From: Pseudomonadota bacterium
Lineage (GTDB): Bacteria > Pseudomonadota > Gammaproteobacteria > Xanthomonadales > Rhodanobacteraceae
Direction of reading: 5' to 3'
DNA length: 11,721 nucleotides
Assembly: GCA_021783385.1 (NCBI GenBank)
Contig: JAJXTX010000061.1
Location: 1-11,721, forward strand
A program made the position numbers and the translations under genes. Of the stretch, positions 1 through 6,257 are shown piece after piece; positions within the stretch are counted from its first letter, which is position 1; each line of letters opens with the position of its first letter. The notes beneath the pieces were generated by a model. It made no database searches, was not told the DNA's origin, and was given only the letters and a program-made list of their open reading frames with translations.

Positions 1-58
1 GTCGCGTCTGCTTGCGCTTGCCGGCATACTCCGCGTCAGAGAAACTGAGCTGGGTCAT
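1..58 (-). CDS. IS5-family transposase, N-terminal fragment (cut by window edge)
   Basis: The first 19 codons of a DDE transposase, read on the minus strand from an ATG at 58-56. The visible peptide is MTQLSFSDAEYAGKRKQTR, which matches the conserved N-terminus of IS5-group transposases (typically M-x-Q-x-[ST]-F-[AS]-D-A-E-Y-x-x-K-x-[KR]-x-T-R). The catalytic DDE residues lie beyond the left edge, so intactness cannot be judged. The enzyme would bind the terminal inverted repeats and catalyse cut-and-paste or copy-out movement of the element. An extended -10 promoter lies just upstream at 87-95. Confidence 0.85.
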   Translation of the reverse strand, partial: MTQLSFSDAEYAGKRKQTR

Positions 59-86
59 CGGTCGTGCCTGTGCGTTTGGACGTCTA

Positions 87-95
87 ATTGTAGCA
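87..95 (-). promoter_or_regulatory. Extended -10 promoter of the IS5 transposase
   Basis: On the minus strand the sequence TGCTACAAT gives a TGn extension (95-93) and a TACAAT -10 hexamer (92-87), 5 of 6 matches to TATAAT. No good -35 box is visible at the right distance; the inverted-repeat sequence TGAATA lies 17 bases upstream. The predicted transcription start would fall near position 80, giving a leader of about 20 bases before the ATG at 58. The assignment is by motif and position only. Confidence 0.5.
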
Positions 96-125
96 AAATG
101 CGGGGGACTTATTCAGAGTTTCCCT

Positions 126-179
126 AGCAATGAAGGCGAACCAGTGGTGACGATCTTTGAACCGATGGGGGAGGACTGA
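126..179 (+). pseudogene. Possible 3' remnant of a gene interrupted by the IS5 element
   Basis: Immediately outside the IS5 target site an open frame on the plus strand runs for 17 codons (SNEGEPVVTIFEPMGED) to a TGA at 177-179. The composition looks protein-like, and GGAGG (170-174) inside its end could be the ribosome site for a second frame starting at 183. If real, it is the C-terminal tail of a gene whose body was separated by the IS insertion. Seventeen codons are too few to identify a family, and chance is a serious alternative. Confidence 0.22.
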
Positions 180-330
180 CCGGTGAGCATGAGAAAAGCG
201 ATCGTGGTGAGCTGGCTCGCCGACATCGTGCAAGCGCAAGTCGCCTGCGCACCTTCGCCCCGCTCGCGAGGTTGTGCAAAACGAGCTCCAAACGGGCACC
301 AAACGGGCACCAAAGCTAACAAGGTCAGAA
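128..330. other. Accessory-looking stretch without a convincing gene, between IS5 and tRNA-Phe
   Basis: About 200 bases between the IS5 target site and the tRNA-Phe terminator. The text is visibly less G/C-rich than the flanking core genes and holds only short, unsupported frames plus an 11-base tandem repeat at 288-314. Its position, directly downstream of a tRNA 3' end and disrupted by an IS, fits the eroded edge of an integrated element. No integrase gene is visible. Confidence 0.5.
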
Positions 331-434
331 ACAAAAACGGCCTGCATCGCTGCAAGCCGTTGATATACATGGTGGCCGGGGACGGAATCGAACCGCCGAC
401 ACGGGGATTTTCAATCCCCTGCTCTACCAACTGA
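183..434 (+). CDS. Hypothetical small ORF running antisense into tRNA-Phe (doubtful)
   Basis: An 83-codon plus-strand frame with a GTG start at 183 (an ATG follows at 189) and GGAGG at 170-174, eight bases before the GTG. I do not recognise the product. Residues about 35-44 (PNGHQTGTK) are encoded by the 11-base tandem repeat at 288-314; similar Asn-Gly-His-Gln tails come to mind from some tRNA-associated tyrosine integrases, but this is memory and not a demonstrated match. The last 20 or so codons are simply the antisense of tRNA-Phe, which argues against a functional gene. It may be the decayed tail of an integrase, or noise. Confidence 0.2.
   Translation: MSMRKAIVVSWLADIVQAQVACAPSPRSRGCAKRAPNGHQTGTKANKVRNKNGLHRCKPLIYMVAGDGIEPPTRGFSIPCSTN
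288..314. repeat. 11-base tandem repeat, about 2.5 copies
   Basis: The unit CCAAACGGGCA repeats with a perfect period of 11 bases from 288 to 314 (copies start at 288, 299 and 310, the last one partial). It lies 56 bases beyond the 3' end of tRNA-Phe. Short direct repeats this close to a tRNA 3' end can be integrase arm-binding sites of an old attachment site, but this role is inferred. Coincidental slippage is possible. Confidence 0.7.
331..361 (-). terminator. Rho-independent terminator of tRNA-Phe
   Basis: On the minus strand, AACGGC pairs with GCCGTT and an inner TGCA pairs with TGCA around a GCGA tetraloop, with one G-T wobble between the two stems. The hairpin spans 361-336 and is followed by a T-rich run (TTTTGTTT). 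It begins nine bases after the encoded CCA end of the tRNA, the normal place for a tRNA terminator. Confidence 0.85.
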
Positions 435-445
435 GCTACCCGGCC
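370..445 (-). tRNA. tRNA-Phe (anticodon GAA)
   Basis: A full cloverleaf can be drawn on the minus strand. The acceptor stem GGCCGGG (445-439) pairs with CCCGGCC (380-374), followed by discriminator A (373) and an encoded CCA (372-370). The D-arm contains AGCTCAGTTGGTAGAGC. The anticodon stem GGGGA/TCCCC encloses the loop TTGAAAA, so the anticodon is GAA. The T-arm carries GGTTCGATTCC. It delivers phenylalanine at UUC/UUU codons. No clear independent promoter is visible in the roughly 50 bases between it and the hairpin after yggX. Its 3' end faces the IS5-bearing accessory DNA, and tRNA 3' ends are common integration targets. Confidence 0.97.
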
Positions 446-495
446 AAATTGTCGTGGTGAGGCAACGGGCGCGGGGCCGGATCACGTCACGTGGA

Positions 496-521
496 GCCGC
501 GCATTAGACCGAATGCGCGGC
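496..521 (-). terminator. Hairpin after yggX, probable operon terminator
   Basis: A perfect 10-base stem (GCCGCGCATT at 496-505 with AATGCGCGGC at 512-521) closes a six-base loop, starting six bases after the yggX stop codon. The stem is strong and well placed, but on the minus strand it is followed by TCCACG and not a T-run, so it departs from the classical intrinsic form. It may stop transcription inefficiently, protect the mRNA 3' end, or let some transcription continue into tRNA-Phe. Confidence 0.55.
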
Positions 522-527
522 TTTGCG

Positions 528-806
528 TCAAGACTCGGCGTCGGGTGCGGTGTAGCCGGAGGCCTTGGCGTAGTCGCCACCAAACAGGAATTTTTCCATC
601 TCCCCGGCGAGGAAGCTGCGCGCTTTCGGGTCGAGCGGATTGAGCCGGTATTCGTTGATCAGCGTGGTCTGATGCGCCAGCCACTGCTGCCACGCGGGCC
701 GGGAGATTTCGGCGTAGATGCGCTGGCCGAGCAGGCCGGGCCAGGGCGCGAAGTCGAGGCCCTCGGCGTCGATGCCGAGCTTGCTGCAATGGATGGTGCG
801 GCTCAT
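528..806 (-). CDS. yggX: Probable Fe(2+)-trafficking protein (oxidative damage protection)
   Basis: A 92-residue protein of the YggX family, small cytosolic proteins implicated in iron handling and protection of Fe-S clusters from oxidation. It is full length for the family. Recognisable features are the N-terminal SRTIHCSKLG with the conserved Cys7, the FAPWPGLLGQRIY segment (20-31), W-x-x-W-x-x-HQTTLINEYRLN (39-56), and the C-terminal EMEKFLFGG (69-77). The ATG at 806 overlaps the mutY stop as ATGA, and GAGGA at 817-813 lies six bases upstream, so translation is probably coupled to mutY. The mutY-yggX pairing is also conserved in E. coli and joins two products, one with an Fe-S cluster and one thought to protect such clusters. 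Confidence 0.95.
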   Translation of the reverse strand: MSRTIHCSKLGIDAEGLDFAPWPGLLGQRIYAEISRPAWQQWLAHQTTLINEYRLNPLDPKARSFLAGEMEKFLFGGDYAKASGYTAPDAES

Positions 807-1897
807 GGCTTTTCCTCGAAGGTGAAGTGTTCGGACAGGAGCGGGGTGGCGAGATTCGCCAGCAGGCTGCGCACCGGGGCGGGCAGGCCCAGCGCAGTCA
901 GTTCGCTGGCCGAACACCAGCGCATCTGCGGAGCATCGGCGATCGCCTGCTGCGCCGTCGCGCGCTCGAACAGCAGCGGCTCGATCTGCAGCCTGTAGTG
1001 GCTGAACACGTGGGTGAACGCGGCGAGCGGCTGCGCGTCGTCGATGCGCGCGTGCTGCTGTGCGAGTCGCCAGGCGGCCTCGACATCGGCCGCTTCAGGC
1101 AGGCTCCACAGACCGGCCCACACACCCTGCGGGCCGCGCCGCTCGAGCAGCATGCGGCCCTGCCGATCGCGTAGGATCAGCATCACGGTGCTGCGGGTGG
1201 GCGTGCGCTTGCCGGCCTTGCGCGTGGGCAGCAGCGCAGTGAGATCGTCGCGGCGCGCGATGCAGTCGGCGGCCAGCGGGCAGGCCTCGCACCGAGGGCG
1301 CGAGCGCACGCAGACGGTGGCGCCCAGATCCATGATCGCCTGGGTGTAGTCGGCGACGCGGGTGCCTGGCGTATGCGCTTCGGCGTGCTGCCACAGCTGC
1401 TTCTCCACCGCGCTCTGGCCGGGCTCGCCGTGGATGCCGTGATGGCGTGTCAGCACGCGCTTGACGTTGCCGTCGAGGATGGCGAAGCGCAGCCCGTGCG
1501 CCTGCGCCAGGATCGCGCCGGCGGTGGAGCGGCCGATGCCGGGCAGCGCGGACAACGCATCGAAATCACGCGGCAGCTCGCCGTGGTGCTGCTGCACGCA
1601 CAGTTGCGCGGCACGATGCAGGAAGCGCGCGCGGCGGTAGTAGCCCAGGCCCGACCACAGCGCCAGCACGGTGTCCTCGTCGGCGGCGGCCAGGGCGGGA
1701 AGGTTGGGCAGCGCGCTGACGAAGCGCTCGAAGTAGCCGATCACGGTGGCCACCTGGGTCTGCTGCAGCATCACCTCGGACAGCCATACGCGGTAGGCGT
1801 CGCGCCGGCCCGCCGCGTCGGCCTGCTGCCAGGGCAGATCCTTGCGGCCGTGCCGGTCGAACCAGCGCAGCAGGCGGCTGGCCACGCTCGCCGTCAT
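803..1897 (-). CDS. mutY: Adenine DNA glycosylase MutY
   Basis: A 364-residue base-excision-repair enzyme that removes adenine mispaired with 8-oxoguanine. The HhH-GPD catalytic domain fills roughly residues 1-215: the SEVMLQQTQV motif with catalytic Glu41, the hairpin LPGIGRSTAGAIL (118-130), and ILDGNVKRVL with catalytic Asp142. The [4Fe-4S] ligands are Cys196, Cys203, Cys206 and Cys212 in the exact C-x6-C-x2-C-x5-C spacing. The C-terminal NUDIX-like domain (about 235-350) that senses 8-oxoG carries the FTHVFSHYRL loop (294-303). Length is normal for the family. The ATG start at 1897 overlaps the stop of the upstream AsmA-like gene as ATGA, and its own stop overlaps the yggX start in the same way. 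The same frame stays open upstream, but that extension lies in antiphase to the AsmA-like gene and is not coding. Confidence 0.97.
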   Translation of the reverse strand: MTASVASRLLRWFDRHGRKDLPWQQADAAGRRDAYRVWLSEVMLQQTQVATVIGYFERFVSALPNLPALAAADEDTVLALWSGLGYYRRARFLHRAAQLCVQQHHGELPRDFDALSALPGIGRSTAGAILAQAHGLRFAILDGNVKRVLTRHHGIHGEPGQSAVEKQLWQHAEAHTPGTRVADYTQAIMDLGATVCVRSRPRCEACPLAADCIARRDDLTALLPTRKAGKRTPTRSTVMLILRDRQGRMLLERRGPQGVWAGLWSLPEAADVEAAWRLAQQHARIDDAQPLAAFTHVFSHYRLQIEPLLFERATAQQAIADAPQMRWCSASELTALGLPAPVRSLLANLATPLLSEHFTFEEKP

Positions 1898-2958
1898 GGT
1901 TGCTTGCTGGCGGCCGGTGTGGCCGCTGCGGCGCTGCTGGCGGCGGCAGGCACGTCGCTGCCGGCCTGCACGGTGAGCCCCTCGATGGTCACGCCGCCGC
2001 TGGCGAAGCGGGCGATTTCCAGATGGCCGCTGCCCGGCGGCACGCTCAGCTGCGGCTGCGCCGTGCTGCCAAGCTGGCCCCACCAGTGCGCCAGTGCCAG
2101 CGGCGGCAGCCGCAGGTCGACATGGTTGCCGGGTCCGTCCAGCTTCAGTGCCAGCAGCAGCGGATTGCTTTGATCGGCCGGCGTCAGTGCCAGCGATACG
2201 CCGTACTGCGCGCCGCCGGCCTGGTCGAGCCTGCCGGCGAGGGTGGCCGCGGCATCGGCGGCGCCGTGCCAGTGCGCGTTGCCGCTCAGCGCCAGCACCA
2301 GTTCGGTGCCCTGCGACAGGTGCAGCGTGATGTTGTCCAGTTGCAGCGTGTTGCCCTGGATGCGCGGCGTGGCGGAAAGCCGCAGCTGCAGCGGCGTGCC
2401 GGCCGCGGTGGTGGCCGACAGGCTGAGCGGAAACGGCTGGCCGGAGACGAGGCTGCCGGCTTCCAGCGTGACGTTGCCCAGCAGCATCTGGTCGCCGCGC
2501 ACCAGGCTGCCGCGCGTGATGCGTACGCCGGTGTCGATGCGCGGGATGTTGGGCGGCGCGCCCGCCGGAGTGGGCGGCAGCGCGCCCAGCCACGCCTGCA
2601 GCGCGTCCAGGTCGACCCGCGGCGCGTCGATCTGCAGCTGCGAGATCACCGTGGGGCCGCCGAACAGGGTACGCCACGGCAGCGCGAGGCGGCCACGCGC
2701 AGCCAGCAGGATCGGCGCGCTGGCGCCCTGCGCGTTGAGCGTGATGCCGCGCAGATCCAGTGCCGGGTGCGGGAACAGGCTCGGGCTGGCCGGGCTGGCC
2801 AGGTGCAGCTCCAGCCCGGCTGCGCGGGCCTGATCCTGCAGCATCGCGGTGAAGCGCTCCGGCTGCAGCAGCAGGTAGACCGCCAGCGCCGCCGCCAGCA
2901 GCAGCGCCAGCACCAGGCCGCCGAGCGCGAGCAGTAGCCGTCGCAGCCGATGCGGCAT
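1894..2958 (-). CDS. AsmA-like envelope protein
   Basis: A 354-residue protein with one N-terminal membrane segment (about 8-31, LLLALGGLVLALLLAAALAV) behind an Arg-rich cytoplasmic tip, then a long periplasmic region rich in short beta-type hydrophobic repeats. The pattern PHPALDLRGITLNAQG (63-78) followed by ARGRLALPW (87-95) is typical of the AsmA N-terminal domain. AsmA-family proteins are linked to outer-membrane assembly and phospholipid or lipid transfer. It is much shorter than E. coli AsmA (about 600 residues), resembling an N-terminal half, and ends in an Ala/Ser/Pro-rich tail (335-354). The ATG at 2958 is preceded by GAGG at 2969-2966. It lies 25 bases after ftsY and overlaps mutY by ATGA, so it is the middle gene of this run. 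The precise role is unknown. Confidence 0.75.
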   Translation of the reverse strand: MPHRLRRLLLALGGLVLALLLAAALAVYLLLQPERFTAMLQDQARAAGLELHLASPASPSLFPHPALDLRGITLNAQGASAPILLAARGRLALPWRTLFGGPTVISQLQIDAPRVDLDALQAWLGALPPTPAGAPPNIPRIDTGVRITRGSLVRGDQMLLGNVTLEAGSLVSGQPFPLSLSATTAAGTPLQLRLSATPRIQGNTLQLDNITLHLSQGTELVLALSGNAHWHGAADAAATLAGRLDQAGGAQYGVSLALTPADQSNPLLLALKLDGPGNHVDLRLPPLALAHWWGQLGSTAQPQLSVPPGSGHLEIARFASGGVTIEGLTVQAGSDVPAAASSAAAATPAASKQP

Positions 2959-2983
2959 CGCTCAGCCTCGCCGCGGCGGAAGT

Positions 2984-4072
2984 TCAGTCATGGCCGGACT
3001 CCGCACGGCCGAGGCTGGCTGGCAGCAGGCCGTCGACAAACGCCTGCGCCTCGAACACGCGCAGGTCGGTGGCGGTTTCGCCCAGCCCCACGTAGCGGAT
3101 CGGCAGGCCGAACTCGCGCGCCAGCGCAAACACCACGCCGCCCTTGGCGGTGCCGTCGAGCTTGGTCACCACCAGGCCGGTGACGCCGACGATCTGGCGG
3201 AACTGGCGCACCTGGTTCACCGCGTTCTGGCCGGTGGTGCCATCGATCACCATCAGCACCTCGTGCGGCGCGTCGGGGTCGAGCTTCTTCAGCACGCGGG
3301 CGATCTTGCCCAGCTCGTCCATCAGGCCGCCCTGGGTGTGCAGGCGGCCGGCGGTGTCGGCGATCAGCACGTCGGTGCCGCGCGAACGCGCCGCCTGCAG
3401 CGCGTCGAAGATCACGCTGGCGGCATCCGCATCCTGCCCCTGCGAGATCACCGGCACGTCGTTGCGTGCGCCCCAGGTTTTCAGCTGTTCGACCGCCGCG
3501 GCGCGGAAGGTGTCGCCGGCGGCCAGCATCACCGCGTGGTGTTCGTCGCGCCAGCGCCGCGCCAGTTTGCCGATGGTGGTGGTCTTGCCGGCGCCGTTGA
3601 TGCCGACCACCAGCACCACGAACGGGCGCCGGCCGCGCATGTCCAGCGGCTGCTCGACCGGCCGCAGCAGCGCCACCAGCGCCTCGCGCAGCGCGGCCAG
3701 CAGCGCCGGAGCGTCGGCGAACTCGCGCTTGTGCATGCGCTTGCGCAGCTGCTCGACCAGCTCGCTGCTGGCCTCCACGCCCACGTCGGCGCCGATCAGG
3801 GTGGTTTCCAGTTCGTCGAGCAGCTCGTCGTCGAGCTTCGGATGACGCACGAACAACGCCGTGAGACCGCGCGAGAACGCGTTGCCGGAGAGCCGCTCGC
3901 GCCAGCTGCGTTTGGCCGGTGCGGATGCAGTGGACGACAGCTCGGCTTCGATCGCGGCGGTCCCGGGAGCCGGTTCGCTCGCGGTCAGCGGTGTGGCATC
4001 CGCGATCGGCGGCTGGACGGGGTCGGCCGGCGGCGGCGTCTCGGCGGGCTTTTTCTTCCAGAACTTGAGCAT
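2984..4072 (-). CDS. ftsY: Signal recognition particle receptor FtsY
   Basis: A 362-residue SRP receptor GTPase that docks Ffh-ribosome-nascent chain complexes at the inner membrane for delivery to SecYEG. After a Lys-rich tip (MLKFWKKKP) and a low-complexity Pro/Ala/Glu A-domain (to about 53), the N-domain four-helix bundle follows at about 60-140. The G domain has GINGAGKTTT (157-166, P-loop), DTFRAAA (187-193), DTAGR (239-243), TKLDG (303-307) and GLGE (329-332), all as in SRP GTPases. The A-domain is short compared with E. coli FtsY. The ATG at 4072 has no evident Shine-Dalgarno sequence. The gene is divergent from rsmD, as in many proteobacteria, and appears to head the ftsY / AsmA-like / mutY / yggX run. 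Confidence 0.97.
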   Translation of the reverse strand: MLKFWKKKPAETPPPADPVQPPIADATPLTASEPAPGTAAIEAELSSTASAPAKRSWRERLSGNAFSRGLTALFVRHPKLDDELLDELETTLIGADVGVEASSELVEQLRKRMHKREFADAPALLAALREALVALLRPVEQPLDMRGRRPFVVLVVGINGAGKTTTIGKLARRWRDEHHAVMLAAGDTFRAAAVEQLKTWGARNDVPVISQGQDADAASVIFDALQAARSRGTDVLIADTAGRLHTQGGLMDELGKIARVLKKLDPDAPHEVLMVIDGTTGQNAVNQVRQFRQIVGVTGLVVTKLDGTAKGGVVFALAREFGLPIRYVGLGETATDLRVFEAQAFVDGLLPASLGRAESGHD

Positions 4073-4146
4073 TGCGCGGGTGATTCAAAGACAATGAGCG
4101 GCATGCTAACACTCCAACCTGTACGGCCCGCTGAGGACGCGCCGCC
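4073..4146. promoter_or_regulatory. Divergent ftsY/rsmD intergenic region, promoters presumed
   Basis: These 74 bases separate the divergent ftsY and rsmD starts and must hold or lie near promoters for both directions. A weak plus-strand candidate is TTCAAA (4084-4089), a 17-base spacer, then TAACAC (4107-4112) with a TGn extension at 4104-4106. Downstream of it GAGGA (4133-4137) is placed as the rsmD ribosome site. For ftsY no hexamer pair convinces me; TTGAAT near 4085-4090 on the minus strand is one -10 option. Both are motif guesses. Confidence 0.3.
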
Positions 4147-4150
4147 GTGA
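4094..4150 (+). CDS. Possible 18-codon leader peptide upstream of rsmD
   Basis: An ATG at 4094 (second in-frame ATG at 4103) opens an 18-residue frame, MSGMLTLQPVRPAEDAPP, whose TGA at 4148-4150 overlaps the rsmD GTG start as GTGA. This is the same 4-base overlap geometry that joins confirmed genes elsewhere in the window, so it could couple translation to rsmD. There is no good ribosome site in front of it, and a promoter at 4107-4112 would exclude it from the transcript. It may be chance. Confidence 0.2.
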   Translation: MSGMLTLQPVRPAEDAPP

Positions 4151-4749
4151 ACCGCGGCCGCGGCGTCGCACCCGGGCGCATCCGCATCATCGGCGGCAGC
4201 CTGCGCAACTCGCGCCTGCAGGTGCCCGAGCTGCCAGGTCTGCGCCCGACCCCCGAGCGCGTGCGCGAGACGCTGTTCAACTGGCTGGCGCCGATGATCG
4301 CCGGGGCTCGCTGCCTGGACCTGTGTGCCGGTACCGGCGCGCTCGGCATCGAGGCGCTGTCGCGCGGCGCGGCCAGCGTGCAGTTTGTCGAGCGCGATGC
4401 GCGCGCGGCGCAGGCGCTGCGCGACAACCTGCTGCGGCTCAAGCTGAGTGCCGGCCAGGTTGCCGCGGTCGAGGCCGGGCAGTTCCTGCAGGGCGCGCCG
4501 CAGCCGCACGATGTGGTGTTCATCGACCCGCCGTTCGCGCTGGAACTGTGGGCGACGCTGGCGCGGCAGCTGGAGCAGGGCGGCTGGCTAGCGGCGCGCG
4601 CGTGGGTGTACGTGGAATCGCCGCGCGCCCTCGCGCTGCAGCTGCCGCCGGGCTGGCAGCTGCAGCGCGAGGGCCACGCCGGCGAGGTGCGCCATGCGCT
4701 GTACCGACGTGCCCCCGGGAATGCCGCCGCGCTGGCGCAGCGCGCCTGA
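4147..4749 (+). CDS. rsmD: 16S rRNA (guanine(966)-N(2))-methyltransferase RsmD
   Basis: A 200-residue SAM-dependent methyltransferase that modifies G966 of 16S rRNA in the assembled 30S subunit. The family signature RPTPERVRETLFNWL (33-47) is followed by the SAM-binding motif I LDLCAGTGALGIEALSRGA (57-75), the acidic ribose-binding Glu82, and the catalytic motif IV FIDPPF (125-130), where Asp-Pro-Pro-Phe is the N2-guanine methylase form. Length matches the family. The start is taken as GTG at 4147, preceded by GAGGA at 4133-4137; translation from here includes the conserved RIRIIGG strand. coaD follows after 42 bases in the same direction, a widely conserved rsmD-coaD pairing. Confidence 0.95.
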   Translation: MNRGRGVAPGRIRIIGGSLRNSRLQVPELPGLRPTPERVRETLFNWLAPMIAGARCLDLCAGTGALGIEALSRGAASVQFVERDARAAQALRDNLLRLKLSAGQVAAVEAGQFLQGAPQPHDVVFIDPPFALELWATLARQLEQGGWLAARAWVYVESPRALALQLPPGWQLQREGHAGEVRHALYRRAPGNAAALAQRA

Positions 4750-5839
<1,090 letters not shown>

Positions 5840-5856
5840 ACGGCGGCACCGTTGCA

Positions 5857-5892
5857 GCCGACCGCCGCTCCCCGCCGGGGCAAGCGGTCGGC
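5857..5892 (+). terminator. Hairpin after the lipoprotein gene, possible terminator
   Basis: GCCGACCGC (5857-5865) pairs with GCGGTCGGC (5884-5892), and an inner CCCC/GGGG stem closes the loop, starting 17 bases after the stop codon. The stem is long and G/C-rich but is followed by AGGGGAATC with no T-run. It would mark the end of the rsmD-coaD-lipoprotein run, with termination less certain than the structure. Confidence 0.45.
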
Positions 5893-5915
5893 AGGGGAAT
5901 CAGCCGGCGGATTGC

Positions 5916-5967
5916 CGTGTCCGGTGCGCAGGCCTGCCGGACACGCTGGCGCCGGGCGCGTGTCCGG
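5916..5967. repeat. Three alternating copies of a GTGTCCGG element upstream of the ferredoxin gene
   Basis: GTGTCCGGTGC occurs at 5917-5927 and again, identical, at 5960-5970. Between them lies the inverse, CCGGACACGC, at 5937-5946. The central copy can pair with either flank: CGTGTCCGG (5916-5924) with CCGGACACG (5937-5945), or CCGGACACGC (5937-5946) with GCGTGTCCGG (5958-5967), a perfect 10-base stem. The two hairpins exclude each other. The cluster ends 14 bases before the candidate -10 box of the ferredoxin gene. It could be paired operator sites, part of an inefficient terminator, or a chance G/C-rich repeat. Confidence 0.6.
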
Positions 5968-5983
5968 TGCTTCGCTCAGCATG

Positions 5984-5989
5984 TAATAT
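5984..5989 (+). promoter_or_regulatory. -10 box giving a probable leaderless ferredoxin-ggt transcript
   Basis: TAATAT (5984-5989) is a 5-of-6 match to the sigma70 -10 consensus in otherwise G/C-dominated DNA. Its end lies seven bases before the ATG at 5997, so a start of transcription at the usual distance falls on or just before the start codon. No Shine-Dalgarno sequence exists in CCGGCCC before the ATG. No good -35 hexamer is seen (TGTCCG at 5961, 17 bases away, is poor), so an activator may be needed. Confidence 0.5.
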
Positions 5990-5996
5990 CCGGCCC

Positions 5997-6257
5997 ATGT
6001 CCCTGAAGATCCTCGATACCTGCGTCAACTGCGACGTCTGCGAACCGGCCTGCCCGAATCAGGCGATTTCGCTGGGTGAGGACTTCTACGTGATCGACCC
6101 GGCGCTGTGCACCGAATGCGTCGGCCATCACGACGAACCGCAATGCGTGGTGGTGTGCCCGGTCGAGTGCATCATCAGCGATCCCGAAAACGCCGAGTCG
6201 CCGGCGCAGCTCGATCTCAAGTACCGCCATCTGATGGCCAGGAAATCCGCCGCATGA
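5997..6257 (+). CDS. YfhL-type 2[4Fe-4S] ferredoxin
   Basis: An 86-residue low-potential electron carrier of the Allochromatium-type ferredoxin class. The first cluster motif is C9-x2-C12-x2-C15-x3-C19-P. The second is widened, C38-x2-C41-x8-C50-x3-C54-P, followed by an extra Cys58, the hallmark of the YfhL/Alvin subclass. It is full length, including the C-terminal helix QLDLKYRHLMA. The ATG at 5997 is preferred over an in-frame GTG at 5967, because family members begin M-[SA]-L-x-I and the TAATAT box lies between the two. The stop overlaps the ggt start as ATGA. Its redox partner is not visible here. The symbol yfhL/fdx is left open because several ferredoxin genes carry similar names. Confidence 0.94.
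   Translation: MSLKILDTCVNCDVCEPACPNQAISLGEDFYVIDPALCTECVGHHDEPQCVVVCPVECIISDPENAESPAQLDLKYRHLMARKSAA

Larger units (their letters stand above)
1..123 (-). mobile_element. IS5-family insertion sequence, 5' end (partial)
   Basis: The 5' end of an IS5-group element that continues past the left edge. The outer end lies at about 103-123; read on the minus strand it starts GGAAACTCTGAATAAGTCCC, which has the GGAA... AATAAGTCC form typical of IS5-group terminal inverted repeats. The bases just outside, CTAG at 124-127, fit the YTAR four-base target that IS5-group elements duplicate. The transposase start is 65 bases inside the end, as expected for this family. The far end, the second inverted repeat and the second target copy are outside the window, so the exact boundary and completeness cannot be confirmed. 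It sits downstream of the tRNA-Phe gene and separates that region from whatever lies further left. Confidence 0.8.

Noticed and set aside
113..430. 105-codon minus-strand frame covering tRNA-Phe and its downstream region
   Set aside because: Its N-terminal part is a translation of the tRNA-Phe gene itself and the rest crosses the terminator; no ribosome site or family-like sequence.
1898..2677. Upstream extension of the mutY frame to 2677
   Set aside because: It overlaps the AsmA-like gene in another frame and reads as low-complexity Arg/Ala/Gly; the conserved MutY N-terminus begins at 1897.
5967..5996. GTG start giving the ferredoxin ten extra residues
   Set aside because: The extension contains the TAATAT promoter box and is unlike family N-termini; ATG 5997 fits the family.
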